The notes below the pieces were generated by a model that did not search any database, was not told the DNA's origin, and saw nothing but the letters and a program-made list of their open reading frames with translations. From Pseudomonas lijiangensis (GTDB taxonomy: Bacteria > Pseudomonadota > Gammaproteobacteria > Pseudomonadales > Pseudomonadaceae), in NCBI RefSeq assembly GCF_018968705.1, contig NZ_CP076668.1, forward strand, positions 4,165,001 to 4,229,000: a stretch of DNA of 64,000 nt, written 5' to 3'. The position numbers and the translations under genes were made by a program. Positions within the stretch are counted from its first letter, which is position 1, and each line of letters opens with the position of its first letter. Positions 8,637 through 18,290 of this stretch are shown one piece after another.

Positions 8637-10328
8637 TCAGACCGAGCGACGGCGGTAGCCGCGATACTCAGGCACCCAGAAATTACGCTCGATGGCTGCC
8701 AGCAGCACTTCATCAGACGTCTCAAGCGCCAGACCTTCAGCCTGAGCTTCCTTGGCCACAGCCAGGGCGATCTTGCGGCTGACCTGCTGGATTTCCTTGA
8801 GCGGCGGCAGGACGGCATCGCCAAGCCCGGACACCATCGGCGAGCATTCCGCCAGCGCATTGGAAGCCGCCATCAGCATCCGGTCAGTGATACGCGAAGC
8901 CTTGCAAGCCACCACCCCCAGACCAATGCCCGGGAAAATGTAGGAGTTGTTGCACTGCGCGATATGCACCGTACGGCCATTGATCTCAACAGGCGCGAAC
9001 GGACTGCCGGTGGCAACCAGCGCATTGCCATCGGTCCAGCGCAGGATCTCTTCTGGCGTGGCTTCGACCTTGGAGGTCGGGTTCGACAGCGGCATGACCA
9101 GCGGCTTGGCACAATGCTTGTGCAGCTCACGGATCACTTGTTCAGTGAACAGACCACGCTGACCGGATACACCGATCAGAACCGTCGCACCGGCATGAGT
9201 CACCACATCGAGCAACTGCGGGAAAGCCTCACCGCCAGCAGCCCAGCCTGCAACATCACCCGCCTTGTGGGCCAGACGCTGCTGGAAGTCCAGCAGGTTG
9301 TCCATGCCCTCGGTCAGCAGGCCAAAACGGTCGACCATGAAAATACGCTTGCGCGCTTCGCTTTCGCTCAGGCCTTCGATCTTCATCGCGGCAATGATGT
9401 GCTCGGCAATCCCGCAACCGGCAGAACCGGCGCCCAGGAACACGACCTTCTGCTGACCCAGTGTCTCGTTCTTGGCCTTGCAGGCAGCCAGCAAGGTGCC
9501 AACGGCCACCGATGCCGTGCCCTGGATGTCATCGTTGAAGCAGCACAGCTCGTCGCGATACTTCTCCAGCAGCGGCATGGCGTTGGACTGGGCGAAATCC
9601 TCGAACTGCAGCAACACATCCGGCCAGCGGCGCTGAACGGCCTCGATAAAGGTGGCGATGAAATCGTCATATTCCTTGCCGCTGACCCGCTCATGACGCC
9701 AGCCCATGTACATCGGGTCGTCGAGCAGTTCGCGGTTATTGGTGCCGACATCCAGCACGATCGGCAAGGTATAGGCCGGGCTGATGCCACCGCAGGCGGT
9801 GTACAGCGAGAGCTTGCCGATCGGAATGCCCATGCCGCCGATCCCCTGGTCACCCAGGCCCAGAATGCGCTCGCTGTCGGTGACAACGATGATCTTGATG
9901 CGGTCTTTGGTGGCGCTGCGCAGGATATCGTCGATGCGGTCGCGCTCAGGGTAGGAAATGAACAACCCGCGGTGGGTGCGGTAGATCTTGGAGAATTCCT
10001 GGCACGCCTGGCCGACCGTCGGGGTGTAAATTATCGGCAGCATCTCGTCCAGATGCGAGTCCAGCAGACGGAAGAACAGGGTCTCGTTGTTGTCCTGGAT
10101 CGAACGCAGATAAATATGCTTGTCCAGATCGCTGGCGCACTGCTTGTACTGGCTGTACACCCGGGTAACTTGCTCTTCGATCGTCTCTACGTTCTGCGGC
10201 AGCAGCCCGATCAAATTGAATTCGACCCGCTCTTGCGGGGTAAAAGCACTGCCCTTGTTCAGAAGGGGCATTTCCAGCAGCGAGGGGCCGGCATAGGAAA
10301 TGTACAAAGGTCGCGAAGTGTTGGTCAT
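8637..10328 (-). CDS. maeA: NAD-dependent malic enzyme (decarboxylating malate dehydrogenase)
   Basis: The protein has 563 residues, matching SfcA/MaeA. It shows [17 protein letters not shown], the catalytic region [12 protein letters not shown], metal-binding [13 protein letters not shown] and [14 protein letters not shown], and the nucleotide site [14 protein letters not shown]. It converts malate to pyruvate and CO2 with NAD, feeding gluconeogenic or anaplerotic balance. The start ATG at 10328 has poor Shine-Dalgarno context (AAAAA run). The gene is alone and ends in a clear terminator. Confidence 0.95.
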   Translation of the reverse strand: MTNTSRPLYISYAGPSLLEMPLLNKGSAFTPQERVEFNLIGLLPQNVETIEEQVTRVYSQYKQCASDLDKHIYLRSIQDNNETLFFRLLDSHLDEMLPIIYTPTVGQACQEFSKIYRTHRGLFISYPERDRIDDILRSATKDRIKIIVVTDSERILGLGDQGIGGMGIPIGKLSLYTACGGISPAYTLPIVLDVGTNNRELLDDPMYMGWRHERVSGKEYDDFIATFIEAVQRRWPDVLLQFEDFAQSNAMPLLEKYRDELCCFNDDIQGTASVAVGTLLAACKAKNETLGQQKVVFLGAGSAGCGIAEHIIAAMKIEGLSESEARKRIFMVDRFGLLTEGMDNLLDFQQRLAHKAGDVAGWAAGGEAFPQLLDVVTHAGATVLIGVSGQRGLFTEQVIRELHKHCAKPLVMPLSNPTSKVEATPEEILRWTDGNALVATGSPFAPVEINGRTVHIAQCNNSYIFPGIGLGVVACKASRITDRMLMAASNALAECSPMVSGLGDAVLPPLKEIQQVSRKIALAVAKEAQAEGLALETSDEVLLAAIERNFWVPEYRGYRRRSV

Positions 10329-10612
10329 TTTTTCTAATCGCCTTTTTTCGTCTACTCATTGATTCTGGGTATCGACCGGGGCGGGCAGCCTGGCACTCTG
10401 TTTCTTGTTCTTTTTCTGGTTGCCAGTTCTCTATCAGGCCATTCCGGGCATAAAAATCGGATGGCACATATTACCTGCGATAAAGGCGGTTGCGGCATTT
10501 TGTCGCGCAAAACGTGGCCAAATGATGTCTCCTTGTAAAAGCCTTGCCTTGCATAAGCCGGTGTTTCGTAGGCATATTTGCCCGTTATCAGCGCCATCCA
10601 CAAGAGGCATGC

Positions 10613-11260
10613 ATGCTCAACGAGAAGCGATTTTCGGCCTTCCTGTTCGATATGGACGGGACCTTGCTCAACTCTGTCATTTCCGCCGAACGAGTGTGGG
10701 CGAAATGGGCACGCAAGCACGGCATCGACGTAGAAACCTTTCTACCGACCATCCATGGCGTGAGAAGTATCGATACCGTCCGGCGGCAGAACCTGCCCGG
10801 CATCGATGCCGAGCAGGAAGCCGAGGCCATTTCTCAGGCCGAGATCGAAGATGTCGAAGGCGTGGTCGCCATTGAAGGCGTTGCAGCTTTCCTCGCCTCG
10901 CTGCCCAAGGATCGCTGGGCCATGGTCACCTCTGCCCCGCTTGCGCTCGCCCAGGCACGCATGGGCGCTGCTGGCCTGACACTACCCGACATCGTCATCA
11001 CCGCCGAAGACGTAACCCAGGGCAAACCCGCGCCCGATGGTTTTCTGCTGGCTGCCCAGCGACTCGGCGTAGCTGCCCAGGACTGCCTGGTATTTGAAGA
11101 CGCACCTGCCGGCATCGCCGCAGCCAAGGCTGCCGGAGCCAGTGTGGTGGTGATCACGGCAGCCCACTTGCACCCTTATGAAACTCAAGATGCGACACTC
11201 AAGAGCTACCTTGAGGCTCGCGTAGAAACAGAAGGCCAATGGCTGAAACTGGTCCTGTAA
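10613..11260 (+). CDS. HAD-IA family phosphatase (sugar phosphatase type)
   Basis: The protein has 215 residues. HAD motif I is FLFDMDGTLLNS, motif II is VTSAPLA, motif III is the Lys in GKPAPDGFLLAA, and motif IV is VFEDAPAGIAAAKAAG. The inserted helical cap (residues ~20-85) is of the type seen in beta-phosphoglucomutase and YfbT-like sugar phosphatases. The exact substrate is unknown. The ATG at 10613 has AGAGG seven bases upstream; codons further upstream were rejected because they precede this good ribosome site and do not resemble the family. Confidence 0.85.
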   Translation: MLNEKRFSAFLFDMDGTLLNSVISAERVWAKWARKHGIDVETFLPTIHGVRSIDTVRRQNLPGIDAEQEAEAISQAEIEDVEGVVAIEGVAAFLASLPKDRWAMVTSAPLALAQARMGAAGLTLPDIVITAEDVTQGKPAPDGFLLAAQRLGVAAQDCLVFEDAPAGIAAAKAAGASVVVITAAHLHPYETQDATLKSYLEARVETEGQWLKLVL

Positions 11261-11275
11261 GCGCCACAAACAAAA

Positions 11276-11297
11276 AGCCCCGGTAAACACCGGGGCC
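11276..11297 (-). terminator. Intrinsic terminator after the GvpU-like gene
   Basis: On the minus strand GGCCCCGG-TGTTTA-CCGGGGCT is followed by TTTTTGTTTG. It sits about 20 bases past the stop of the minus-strand GvpU-like gene and also just past the convergent HAD gene. Confidence 0.75.
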
Positions 11298-11315
11298 ATT
11301 CAGCAGCTCAGGCTC

Positions 11316-11783
11316 TCACTTGCGCGCAATGAGCCCAATGGTAAAACCATCGACAGCCGCAATCCTTCCGCGCCACAGCACGCCCGCATCGCAGATCGGG
11401 CTTTCATCGGTCGAGTACGTTCTGCAATCCTTCAGATGGATGAAGTGGAAAGCTGGAGTGTCTTCATTGGACTCACCCGGCTTGAACGACAGGATCATCT
11501 CCTTCATCGACTCGTCAGTACCGTTATTGAACTGGGCGAAAGGTGCAGAGATATCTGCAGCCAGTTGCTCAAAGTAGGCATCGTGGGAAATCAGATGGCC
11601 GGAAACGAGGTTCCCGCCTACCGACAGGGTAATCCCCAACTCAACCTTGGTATTGGCAACGAATTTGACAAGCCACTGAAGCAGCCAGTCGATCTGCTTG
11701 CCCTGCCACTTGAACTGGGCAATGACGTCATCATGGCTCTGGCTGGGAGACGGTTGTGGTTGTGACTGGTTTACGTCCGACAT
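11316..11783 (-). CDS. GvpU-like protein (tentative)
   Basis: The protein has 155 residues. The start at 11783 is chosen because AAGGAG lies 8 bases upstream; a longer frame has no such site. After a Gln/Ser/Pro-rich N terminus come DWLLQWLVKFV, VELGITLSVGGNLVSGHLIS and a hydrophilic C-terminal half. The central pattern (a helix, then a beta segment of the form GITLxVGGxLVSG, then YFEQLAADI) recalls GvpU, an accessory protein of gas vesicle clusters. This is from memory and not firm. No other gas vesicle gene is in the window, so the real function may be different. Confidence 0.45.
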   Translation of the reverse strand: MSDVNQSQPQPSPSQSHDDVIAQFKWQGKQIDWLLQWLVKFVANTKVELGITLSVGGNLVSGHLISHDAYFEQLAADISAPFAQFNNGTDESMKEMILSFKPGESNEDTPAFHFIHLKDCRTYSTDESPICDAGVLWRGRIAAVDGFTIGLIARK

Positions 11784-11932
11784 CTGATAGCTCCTTGCAT
11801 CACAAAACGTGAGATTTGGCTCTACCACACCTTAGCTGAAAAAAAGCAAAGGGGCGGACGGAGGTGGGATTTCTTGAAGATCCGTGAAGCACGCCCCAGA
11901 ATCAGGAAGTCCCCGACACTGGAGCGACTTGG

Positions 11933-13969
11933 TCATTCATTCACGAAAGCTTCTCTAAACATGGGTATGAGCAAATTGGCACCCCGAAGACTCAGGTGAT
12001 CGTCATCGAAATAGATAGGCAATCCCCCCTGATCTCCACGGCACCGCCCTGCATCGCAGAGGTAAGGAATGGGGTCAAGAATTTTTACACCACACCGTGC
12101 CGCCGCCAAATCCTGTGTATCCACCACATATTTCTGACGCGCCCTGTATTCCTCCAGCGATATCGATACACGCCCATCCATGCCAAGCAAAACACCCCTG
12201 GCCATGGACTTGGGAACATTTATTGCCAACTCCGGGATAGGGCGAACCATATAAACAGGTCTATCCTTGGCAAATTCACATGCGGTATTGATAGCGCCCT
12301 CACGCATTTCGCTCAAAAAAGCCTCGCTACGGCTTTCGTATTTTTTCGTTAAATAATTCAAAGGTGCCGTGTACTTGATCTTTAGATCAGGCTCATTATA
12401 GCCAATGGTATAAACCGATAAACGATTGATAATAATCAGCGGCACCGAGGCTGGTAGCGTATGACTTTTTTCAAGAAACCTTCTTACACTTTCTCCACAA
12501 CGATAAGTATTATCACTCACATGCTTTAAATCCAGTATGGTAGGGCATGCAGCATAAGTCCAGTCCAGAACATGAAGATTGCGATCAGGCAAAGAATTTT
12601 CCACAGCACGAACAAGAGCACCGGCATGACTATCACCAATGACTATGGCTCCCAACTTGCTTCCACCATACGTACATTCAGGATGTTTCCCGGCCCCATA
12701 AATATGGCACTCAGTCTGCCTTGGGTTCACATCTTTAGCTTCTGCATAATCCCGGATCGCTTCTTCAGACAATCTGTGGAGATACAAGGTATCCACCTTC
12801 GTGACCAGAAAACCCACCAGAGAGACAAACGCAAATACCGTTAATAATCTGAAACTACAAAAAAGCCTGGACGGTCCACTCAAAAACCGACGCCCCGGGC
12901 CTTCGATGAATCTGAATGACAGCCATCCAAGAATAATCGAAAGGAAAATTCCGAACAAAACGAGCCACGGGTTTCCCCTGCCTTGAACATATAATAGCCC
13001 GACAGCAATCGGCCAGTGCCAGAGATAAAGCGAGTAAGAACAGTTCCCGAGCCATTGCGCGCCCCTGTTACTGCTCCATATCGAATCTTGCTGCGCAGCA
13101 ATCAATATCAGCAAGGTACCGGACACAGGCAGTAATGCATTGAAACCAGGCCATCTGGTGCTTTCATCAAACAGACAGACTGAAAGAATGATCAACCCAT
13201 AACCCAGAACCTCAAGCCATCGCCTTAACAGTCTTCCCAAATGAAAATTGTGTAAAACCAGAAACAAGGCACCCCCCAAAAGCATTTCCCAGGCTCTTGA
13301 TGGCAGCATATAAAAAGCATACATAGGCTTTGTATTTGACAGCATGACTGAAATACAAAAAGAGATGATCGCCCCTGTAAAAAGAACGACAGCATGGATA
13401 TTCCTGCTTGAGGACAGACGCCACAACAACAATATCCCCAGCGGCAGCAACATATAAAATTGCCATTCGACAGACAGCGACCACGTGTGCAAAAGGAAAT
13501 TTTCCTTTGCCGCATCATCAAAATAACTAAATTCCTTGTTGAACTGCCAATTTGAGAAAAAACCTATTGCGGCAATCATGCCTTTCCCTATGGATATATA
13601 TTCCACAGGAAACAATATGAGCCACCCCAACAGCGCCAGAAAAACACAGAGAACTGCCAGAGCCGGAACGATTCTGCGCGCTCTGGACAAATAAAAATCA
13701 GAAAGCCTGAATGCCGTCCCGAACCACCCTCTACCCTGAGCTTCCAGCCCTCGAAAGATTATACCGACCATGAGAAAGCCGGATATAACAAAGAAAATAT
13801 CGACCCCTACAAAACCACCCGAAAACCCATACACGCCAAAATGATATAGAACCACAGACATAACGGCCCATGCTCTAAGCCCGTTAATATCGGACCTGAA
13901 ACCCTCTCCCCGCCCCAGCGGCGTCATTGGCCGCTCTTGAGAGGTTTCAAGTTGTTCAATACGCCCCAT
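11933..13969 (-). CDS. OatA/OafA-type membrane acyltransferase with SGNH domain
   Basis: The protein has 678 residues. The N-terminal acyltransferase-3 domain (residues ~25-370) has about ten membrane helices and the signatures RSDINGLRAWAVMSVVLYHFG and FFVISGFLM. The C-terminal SGNH hydrolase-like domain (residues ~430-670) has GDSHAGALVRA (Ser block) and DDDHLSLRGANLL (Asp-His block). Such proteins O-acetylate O-antigen, exopolysaccharide or peptidoglycan; the acceptor cannot be told. An alternative start is Met-15. The gene is clearly more AT-rich than its neighbours and sits next to a tRNA gene, which suggests horizontal acquisition. Confidence 0.87.
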   Translation of the reverse strand: MGRIEQLETSQERPMTPLGRGEGFRSDINGLRAWAVMSVVLYHFGVYGFSGGFVGVDIFFVISGFLMVGIIFRGLEAQGRGWFGTAFRLSDFYLSRARRIVPALAVLCVFLALLGWLILFPVEYISIGKGMIAAIGFFSNWQFNKEFSYFDDAAKENFLLHTWSLSVEWQFYMLLPLGILLLWRLSSSRNIHAVVLFTGAIISFCISVMLSNTKPMYAFYMLPSRAWEMLLGGALFLVLHNFHLGRLLRRWLEVLGYGLIILSVCLFDESTRWPGFNALLPVSGTLLILIAAQQDSIWSSNRGAQWLGNCSYSLYLWHWPIAVGLLYVQGRGNPWLVLFGIFLSIILGWLSFRFIEGPGRRFLSGPSRLFCSFRLLTVFAFVSLVGFLVTKVDTLYLHRLSEEAIRDYAEAKDVNPRQTECHIYGAGKHPECTYGGSKLGAIVIGDSHAGALVRAVENSLPDRNLHVLDWTYAACPTILDLKHVSDNTYRCGESVRRFLEKSHTLPASVPLIIINRLSVYTIGYNEPDLKIKYTAPLNYLTKKYESRSEAFLSEMREGAINTACEFAKDRPVYMVRPIPELAINVPKSMARGVLLGMDGRVSISLEEYRARQKYVVDTQDLAAARCGVKILDPIPYLCDAGRCRGDQGGLPIYFDDDHLSLRGANLLIPMFREAFVNE

Positions 13970-14230
13970 CTATCACTACCTTTAATACTTATTTACAACC
14001 CGACAACCCTTATCTCACCGCTGCTTCGTGTGAGCAGTAGAAGATCCGATCCGGCCAAGCGATATACCAGATCGAGCAGAAACCGACCAGCAATAGTTGG
14101 AGCAACCTGGCCGACGCCCTTCTACAACGTATACGTCACAAGCTAACGGCTGATACCTTGACCTATTGTCGCGCCCCAAAGGTCTTGTACCGGAGCCATA
14201 TTCAGGACTTGATTGAAACGACAGAAACAA
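13970..14230. other. Intergenic stretch between acyltransferase and tRNA-Ser
   Basis: No convincing gene is seen. The sequence is of mixed composition and has no copy of the tRNA 3' end, so no attachment site could be recognised. It presumably holds the acyltransferase promoter. Confidence 0.5.
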
Positions 14231-14264
14231 AAAAGCCCCGTAGACATTCATCTACGGGGCTTTT
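14231..14264. terminator. Bidirectional intrinsic terminator after tRNA-Ser
   Basis: AAAAGCCCCGTAGA and TCTACGGGGCTTTT form an 11-bp GC-rich stem with a 6-base loop and T runs on both strands. On the minus strand it lies 7 bases past the tRNA 3' end and so ends the tRNA transcript. Confidence 0.85.
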
Positions 14265-14271
14265 CAATGTA

Positions 14272-14361
14272 TGGCGGAGAGATAGGGATTCGAACCCTAG
14301 GTACCGGTGAAGGTACAACGGATTTCGAATCCGTCCCATTCGGCCACTCTGGCATCTCTCC
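14272..14361 (-). tRNA. tRNA-Ser (anticodon CGA)
   Basis: The 90-base gene folds as a class II tRNA. The acceptor stem is GGAGAGA / TCTCTCC, CCA is encoded, the anticodon arm ACGGA-TTCGAAA-TCCGT gives anticodon CGA (reads UCG), the long variable arm is TGTACC..GGTACC and the T arm is GGGTTCGAATCCC. It is followed by its own terminator and lies downstream of purC on the same strand. Confidence 0.96.
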
Positions 14362-14453
14362 AACGGCGCGCATGATAACAGCATCGGCGCGTAAGGCGAA
14401 GCCCTTTACGCTAATTTTTTTCGTGCTATCAAGCGCTTGCGTAACTTTTTGCC

Positions 14454-15164
14454 TTAGAGCGGGACGCCCAGGCGGTTTGCGACTTCTTCGTAGGCTTCGA
14501 TGACGTCACCCAAGCCCTGGCGGAAGCGGTCCTTGTCCATCTTCTTGCGGGTGTCTTTGTCCCACAGGCGGCAGCCGTCAGGGCTGAATTCGTCGCCCAG
14601 GACGATCTCGCCGTGGAATACGCCGAACTCGAGCTTGAAGTCGACCAGCAGCAGGCCTGCGTCGTCGAACAGCTTGCTGAGCACTTCGTTGACCTTGAGC
14701 GACAGCTCTTTCATGCGAACCAGTTGCTCGGCGGTACCCCAACCGAATGCCACGACGTGGGATTCGTTGATGAACGGGTCGCCCTTGGCGTCGTCCTTCA
14801 GGAACAGCTCGAAGGTGTACGGATCGAGCTTGGTGCCCTCTTCCACACCCAGGCGCTTGACCAGACTGCCGGCAGCGTAGTTACGCACGACGCACTCGAC
14901 GGGGATCATGTCCAGTTTCTTGACCAGGCACTCGTTGTCGCCCAGCAGCTTGTCGAATTGGGTCGGAACGCCCGCTTCTTCCAGCTTCTGCATGATGAAG
15001 GCGTTGAACTTGTTGTTCACCATGCCTTTGCGGTCCAGCTGTTCGATGCGCTTGCCGTCGAACGCCGAGGTGTCGTTGCGAAACAGCAGGATCAAGCGGT
15101 CAGCGTCGTCGGTCTTGTAAACCGATTTGGCTTTGCCGCGGTAGAGTTCTTCACGTTTTTCCAT
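14454..15164 (-). CDS. purC: Phosphoribosylaminoimidazole-succinocarboxamide synthase
   Basis: The protein has 236 residues, the normal length for the single-domain bacterial SAICAR synthetase. It starts with [20 protein letters not shown] and has the nucleotide-binding [12 protein letters not shown], the substrate-site [16 protein letters not shown] and [11 protein letters not shown]. It joins CAIR and aspartate with ATP in purine synthesis. It is the last protein gene of the dapA-bamC-MBL-purC run on the minus strand. Confidence 0.97.
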   Translation of the reverse strand: MEKREELYRGKAKSVYKTDDADRLILLFRNDTSAFDGKRIEQLDRKGMVNNKFNAFIMQKLEEAGVPTQFDKLLGDNECLVKKLDMIPVECVVRNYAAGSLVKRLGVEEGTKLDPYTFELFLKDDAKGDPFINESHVVAFGWGTAEQLVRMKELSLKVNEVLSKLFDDAGLLLVDFKLEFGVFHGEIVLGDEFSPDGCRLWDKDTRKKMDKDRFRQGLGDVIEAYEEVANRLGVPL

Positions 15165-15192
15165 GATGGGCTCCGCTTGCTAAGTAGTTGGG

Positions 15193-15951
15193 CTAGGCGA
15201 TATGTCGCCAGTCGAGCCCTGAATCTTGATCGGCCAGTTCCAGCCAGTCCGGGTCACACCCCAGAGTGTCGGCAAAACATTGCCGGGCCAGATACGGCAG
15301 GTTGTTCTTGCTGCTGAGATGGGCCAGCACCAGGTGCTGCAGATCCCTCCATCCCAGTTCGCTCACCAGGTTTGCGGCCTGATGATTGTTCAAATGTCCT
15401 GTTTCGCCTCCCACACGCTGCTTGAGAAAGACCGGATAACGGCCTCGGGCAAGCATGTCTCGGCAATGGTTGGCCTCAATCATCAAGGCATCCAGGCCAT
15501 GATAGCTTTGCAGCACGTTGGGGCAGTAAGACCCAAGGTCGGTCAGCAGGCCAAAACGGCGACGCCCGTCATTGAAGACGAACTGGGTGGGCTCCAGTGC
15601 ATCATGGGCGACGGACACCACATCGATGCCCAGCGCTCCCACCTGCAATCTTTGACCACCTTCCACCACTCCGGCGGCTTCGACCGGCTTGCGCATCCCA
15701 CGCAAGGTCCCGCGACTGAGATAGACCGGCACATTGTACTGCCGAGACAGCAAACCCACGCCATGCACATGATCGGCATGTTCGTGGGTCACCAGAATGG
15801 CACTCAATTGTCTGGCACTGACTCCCAGTCGCGCCAGACGCCGCTCGGTTTCCCGCAGGGAGAAACCGCAATCGACCAGCACGTACGTATCGTTGCTTGC
15901 GACCAGCGTGCCGTTGCCACGGCTGCCGCTGCCCAGAACAGCGAAACGCAC
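15193..15951 (-). CDS. MBL-fold metallo-hydrolase (YycJ/WalJ type)
   Basis: The protein has 252 residues and starts with GTG immediately after the bamC stop. The metallo-beta-lactamase fold is shown by LGSGSRGNGTLVAS at the N terminus, the metal site THEHADHVHG (residues ~54-63), the later His/Asp ligands VAHDALEP and LLTDLGSY, and the C-terminal VLAHLSSKNN. Relatives are phosphodiesterases or exonucleases acting on nucleic acids or cyclic phosphates; the substrate is unknown. Its place inside the dapA-bamC-purC cluster is typical for Pseudomonas. Confidence 0.87.
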   Translation of the reverse strand: MRFAVLGSGSRGNGTLVASNDTYVLVDCGFSLRETERRLARLGVSARQLSAILVTHEHADHVHGVGLLSRQYNVPVYLSRGTLRGMRKPVEAAGVVEGGQRLQVGALGIDVVSVAHDALEPTQFVFNDGRRRFGLLTDLGSYCPNVLQSYHGLDALMIEANHCRDMLARGRYPVFLKQRVGGETGHLNNHQAANLVSELGWRDLQHLVLAHLSSKNNLPYLARQCFADTLGCDPDWLELADQDSGLDWRHIA

Positions 15952-17067
15952 TTAACTCAGGTTGTCTTGAATGATGCTCAAGACCCTGCGAGCGACGTCG
16001 GCCGGCGCAACGGTGTTGATGTTTTTCTCGACAGTGACCTGCACGCTGTCACCCACCTTGCTCAGGCGGACCTGATAGCGCTCGGCACGGGCTTCGATTT
16101 CTTCCTTGCTGGACTTGCTGCCAAACAGGCGACCGAAGAAACCAGGCTCGTTCGCAGGCGTATTGGCCTTCTCTGCCAGGTTGATGTAGTACAGGCCAAG
16201 GCTGCGGTTGATGTCCTCAACGCGCCATTCGCCCTGATCCAGCGCACGACCGACACTCGACCATGCACGGTCCAGATCGGCACCGACAGTCAGAACCGGG
16301 TTGCCGCTGCCGTCTTCGCTCAGCGCTACACGGCTCGGCGTATCGTAGTCACGCGCCGCCACCAGAGACACGGAACCACCCTTCTCGGCGTTACGGCTCA
16401 TGCTGGCCAGCAGGTCGTCGGTCAGTGCGGCATCAAGGCCGATGTTGGTCGTGCGCGGCGGGAAGCCGACGTCGGCATTGCTGCCAGCCGGACGCTCGAC
16501 GCTGACCACGTAGACTTCACTGGTGTTGCGCTGCACGCCCGGTTCGATACGAACCCGCACGCGGGTTTCGGAATCGGCCGATACGCCGCTGGCCGTCAGG
16601 CGCTTGGCAACCGAAGCGGACAGCTCGTCCAGACGCTGCCAGGTGGTGCTGAATTCGCCGGTCTGTGGACGCTCTTCAGCGATACGGAAACCGTTGTCTT
16701 CAAAATACTGATGCGCCACCGGCCAGACTTCGGCAGGCGGACGCTGAGCCAGAACCCAGTGGGCGTCGCCGCTCTTCTGCAAGCTGAAATCGCTCGACTC
16801 GGAGGCTACCGACAGAGGCAACGGACGAGGCACCTTGTACTCGCCCTTCACGGTGCTGTCAGCCACGTTGCGAGGGATCGGCAGCAGCGGATCCAGGCGC
16901 TTGGTGTTGGAGATGTCGGCAGGCACCTGCATCGGTGCGGTCTGGGTTGCTTCCAGATAGTCACTGCCGCGATCGCGGAAGTAACCATCTTGCCCCCACA
17001 GCCAACCGCAACCACTGGTGCTGGAGATAATCAAGGCTAGTGCGGAAAGTCCGGCCAGTCGCTTCAT
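15952..17067 (-). CDS. bamC: BamC, outer-membrane protein assembly lipoprotein
   Basis: The protein has 371 residues. The ATG at 17067 gives a lipoprotein signal peptide ending in the lipobox SSTSGC; a TTG six codons upstream is possible but less likely. The mature start GYFRDRGSDYLEA matches the BamC unstructured N terminus that binds BamD. Two helix-grip domains follow (residues ~105-230 and ~245-370). BamC is a peripheral subunit of the BAM complex, which inserts beta-barrels in the outer membrane. It is 18 bases downstream of dapA, as in many gammaproteobacteria. Confidence 0.92.
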   Translation of the reverse strand: MKRLAGLSALALIISSTSGCGWLWGQDGYFRDRGSDYLEATQTAPMQVPADISNTKRLDPLLPIPRNVADSTVKGEYKVPRPLPLSVASESSDFSLQKSGDAHWVLAQRPPAEVWPVAHQYFEDNGFRIAEERPQTGEFSTTWQRLDELSASVAKRLTASGVSADSETRVRVRIEPGVQRNTSEVYVVSVERPAGSNADVGFPPRTTNIGLDAALTDDLLASMSRNAEKGGSVSLVAARDYDTPSRVALSEDGSGNPVLTVGADLDRAWSSVGRALDQGEWRVEDINRSLGLYYINLAEKANTPANEPGFFGRLFGSKSSKEEIEARAERYQVRLSKVGDSVQVTVEKNINTVAPADVARRVLSIIQDNLS

Positions 17068-17085
17068 TGCGTAATGCTTCCTCAA

Positions 17086-17964
17086 TTAAACCAATACGCC
17101 GGACTGGCGCATGGCCTGACGCAGCGGTTCGTGACAGGCTTCGCTGAGCCAGGTGAGCGGCAGACGGATACCGTCTGGCATCAGGCCCATTTCATGCAGA
17201 GCCCATTTCACAGGAATGGGGTTGGATTCGATAAACAGGGTGTTATTGACCGGCATCAGCTTTTCATGGATGGCACGTGCCGTTTCGGCATCGCCACGCA
17301 TGGCAGCAGCGCACAGCTCGCTCATGGCACGCGGCGCGATGTTGGCGGTCACGGAAATGTTGCCCTTGCCGCCCAGCAGCATGAGTTCGACGGCCGTGGC
17401 GTCATCGCCGGAATAGAGCAGGAAATCGCTGCTTACGCCTGCCAGGATGTCCTTGGCGCGCTGCAGGTTACCCGTGGCTTCCTTGATACCGATGATGTTG
17501 TGCACCTTTGACAGGCGAACGACCGTCTCGGGCAGCATGTCGCAAGCAGTACGACCTGGCACGTTGTAGAGGATCTGCGGGATGTCGACAGCCTTGGCGA
17601 TGTGGCTGAAATGCTGGAACAGCCCTTCCTGCGTCGGCTTGTTGTAGTAAGGCGTCACCAGCAGGCATGCATCGGCGCCTGCGGTCTTGGCGTTGGTCGT
17701 CAGTTCGACGGCTTCGCGCGTGGAGTTGGCGCCGGTACCTGCAATGACAGGGATACGCCCTGCAACCTGGGTAACCACACGACGAATGACTTCGATGTGT
17801 TCGTTCACATCGAGTGTCGCCGACTCACCTGTAGTGCCGACGGCAACAATGGCGTTGGTGCCCTCTTGCAAGTGGAAGTCCACCAGTTTGCTCAGGCTGT
17901 CCCAGTCCAGACGACCTTGTGCATCCATGGGTGTGACCAGTGCCACCATACTGCCCGCAATCAT
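17086..17964 (-). CDS. dapA: 4-hydroxy-tetrahydrodipicolinate synthase
   Basis: The protein has 292 residues, start ATG at 17964 with AGGAG seven bases upstream. It is a TIM-barrel class I aldolase: [12 protein letters not shown] for substrate binding, [14 protein letters not shown] with the catalytic Tyr, [11 protein letters not shown] and [10 protein letters not shown] with the Schiff-base Lys. It condenses pyruvate with aspartate semialdehyde, the first step of lysine and diaminopimelate synthesis. It is the first gene of the minus-strand run ending in purC. Confidence 0.97.
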   Translation of the reverse strand: MIAGSMVALVTPMDAQGRLDWDSLSKLVDFHLQEGTNAIVAVGTTGESATLDVNEHIEVIRRVVTQVAGRIPVIAGTGANSTREAVELTTNAKTAGADACLLVTPYYNKPTQEGLFQHFSHIAKAVDIPQILYNVPGRTACDMLPETVVRLSKVHNIIGIKEATGNLQRAKDILAGVSSDFLLYSGDDATAVELMLLGGKGNISVTANIAPRAMSELCAAAMRGDAETARAIHEKLMPVNNTLFIESNPIPVKWALHEMGLMPDGIRLPLTWLSEACHEPLRQAMRQSGVLV

Positions 17965-18290
17965 GCAACCGCTCCTGCCGGAAAAAGAGAGCCGTAATGG
18001 TACTGGCGCCATCAGCCTTGTACAAGCGAAGTACCGCACTGTGAGCATTCCCCTGAGCGATGGTTTTCGCTACCCTTCGTCCTTTGATCGTTACTGGTCA
18101 TCTGCGCACCTCGTTCAATCGATCGTTTTTTGTCGCCAACCCCCTTGTGCCAGCGCGTTGCAGCCCTACCATGGCCATGCCATGCAGGCGTTCAACGACG
18201 AGGCCCGGGTTGGTACCTTGCGCTCACGATCGTCGAAACAGCCCGGCAGAGCCCAAAAAGTACCGACCGCTCATCGCTTAGGAATGCTGC
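17965..18290. other. Divergent promoter region between dapA and gcvR
   Basis: About 326 bases separate the two start codons. No gene, repeat or strong hairpin is seen apart from the dapA ribosome site (AGGAG near 17973) and the gcvR site (AGGAA near 18281). It must carry promoters for both directions. Confidence 0.5.

Noticed and set aside
8586..10337. Long open frame (583 codons) antisense to the malic enzyme gene
   Set aside because: It mirrors a highly conserved gene with strong codon bias; GC-rich DNA commonly leaves the antisense frame open, and the product resembles no family.
13970..14271. Attachment site duplicate of the tRNA-Ser 3' end
   Set aside because: I searched by eye for the T-arm/acceptor sequence between 11,830 and 14,270 and saw no second copy, and no integrase gene is present.
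15226..17040. Long open frame (604 codons) antisense to the MBL hydrolase and bamC genes
   Set aside because: It spans two well identified genes on the other strand, has no ribosome site and gives a His/Gln-rich product typical of antisense frames.
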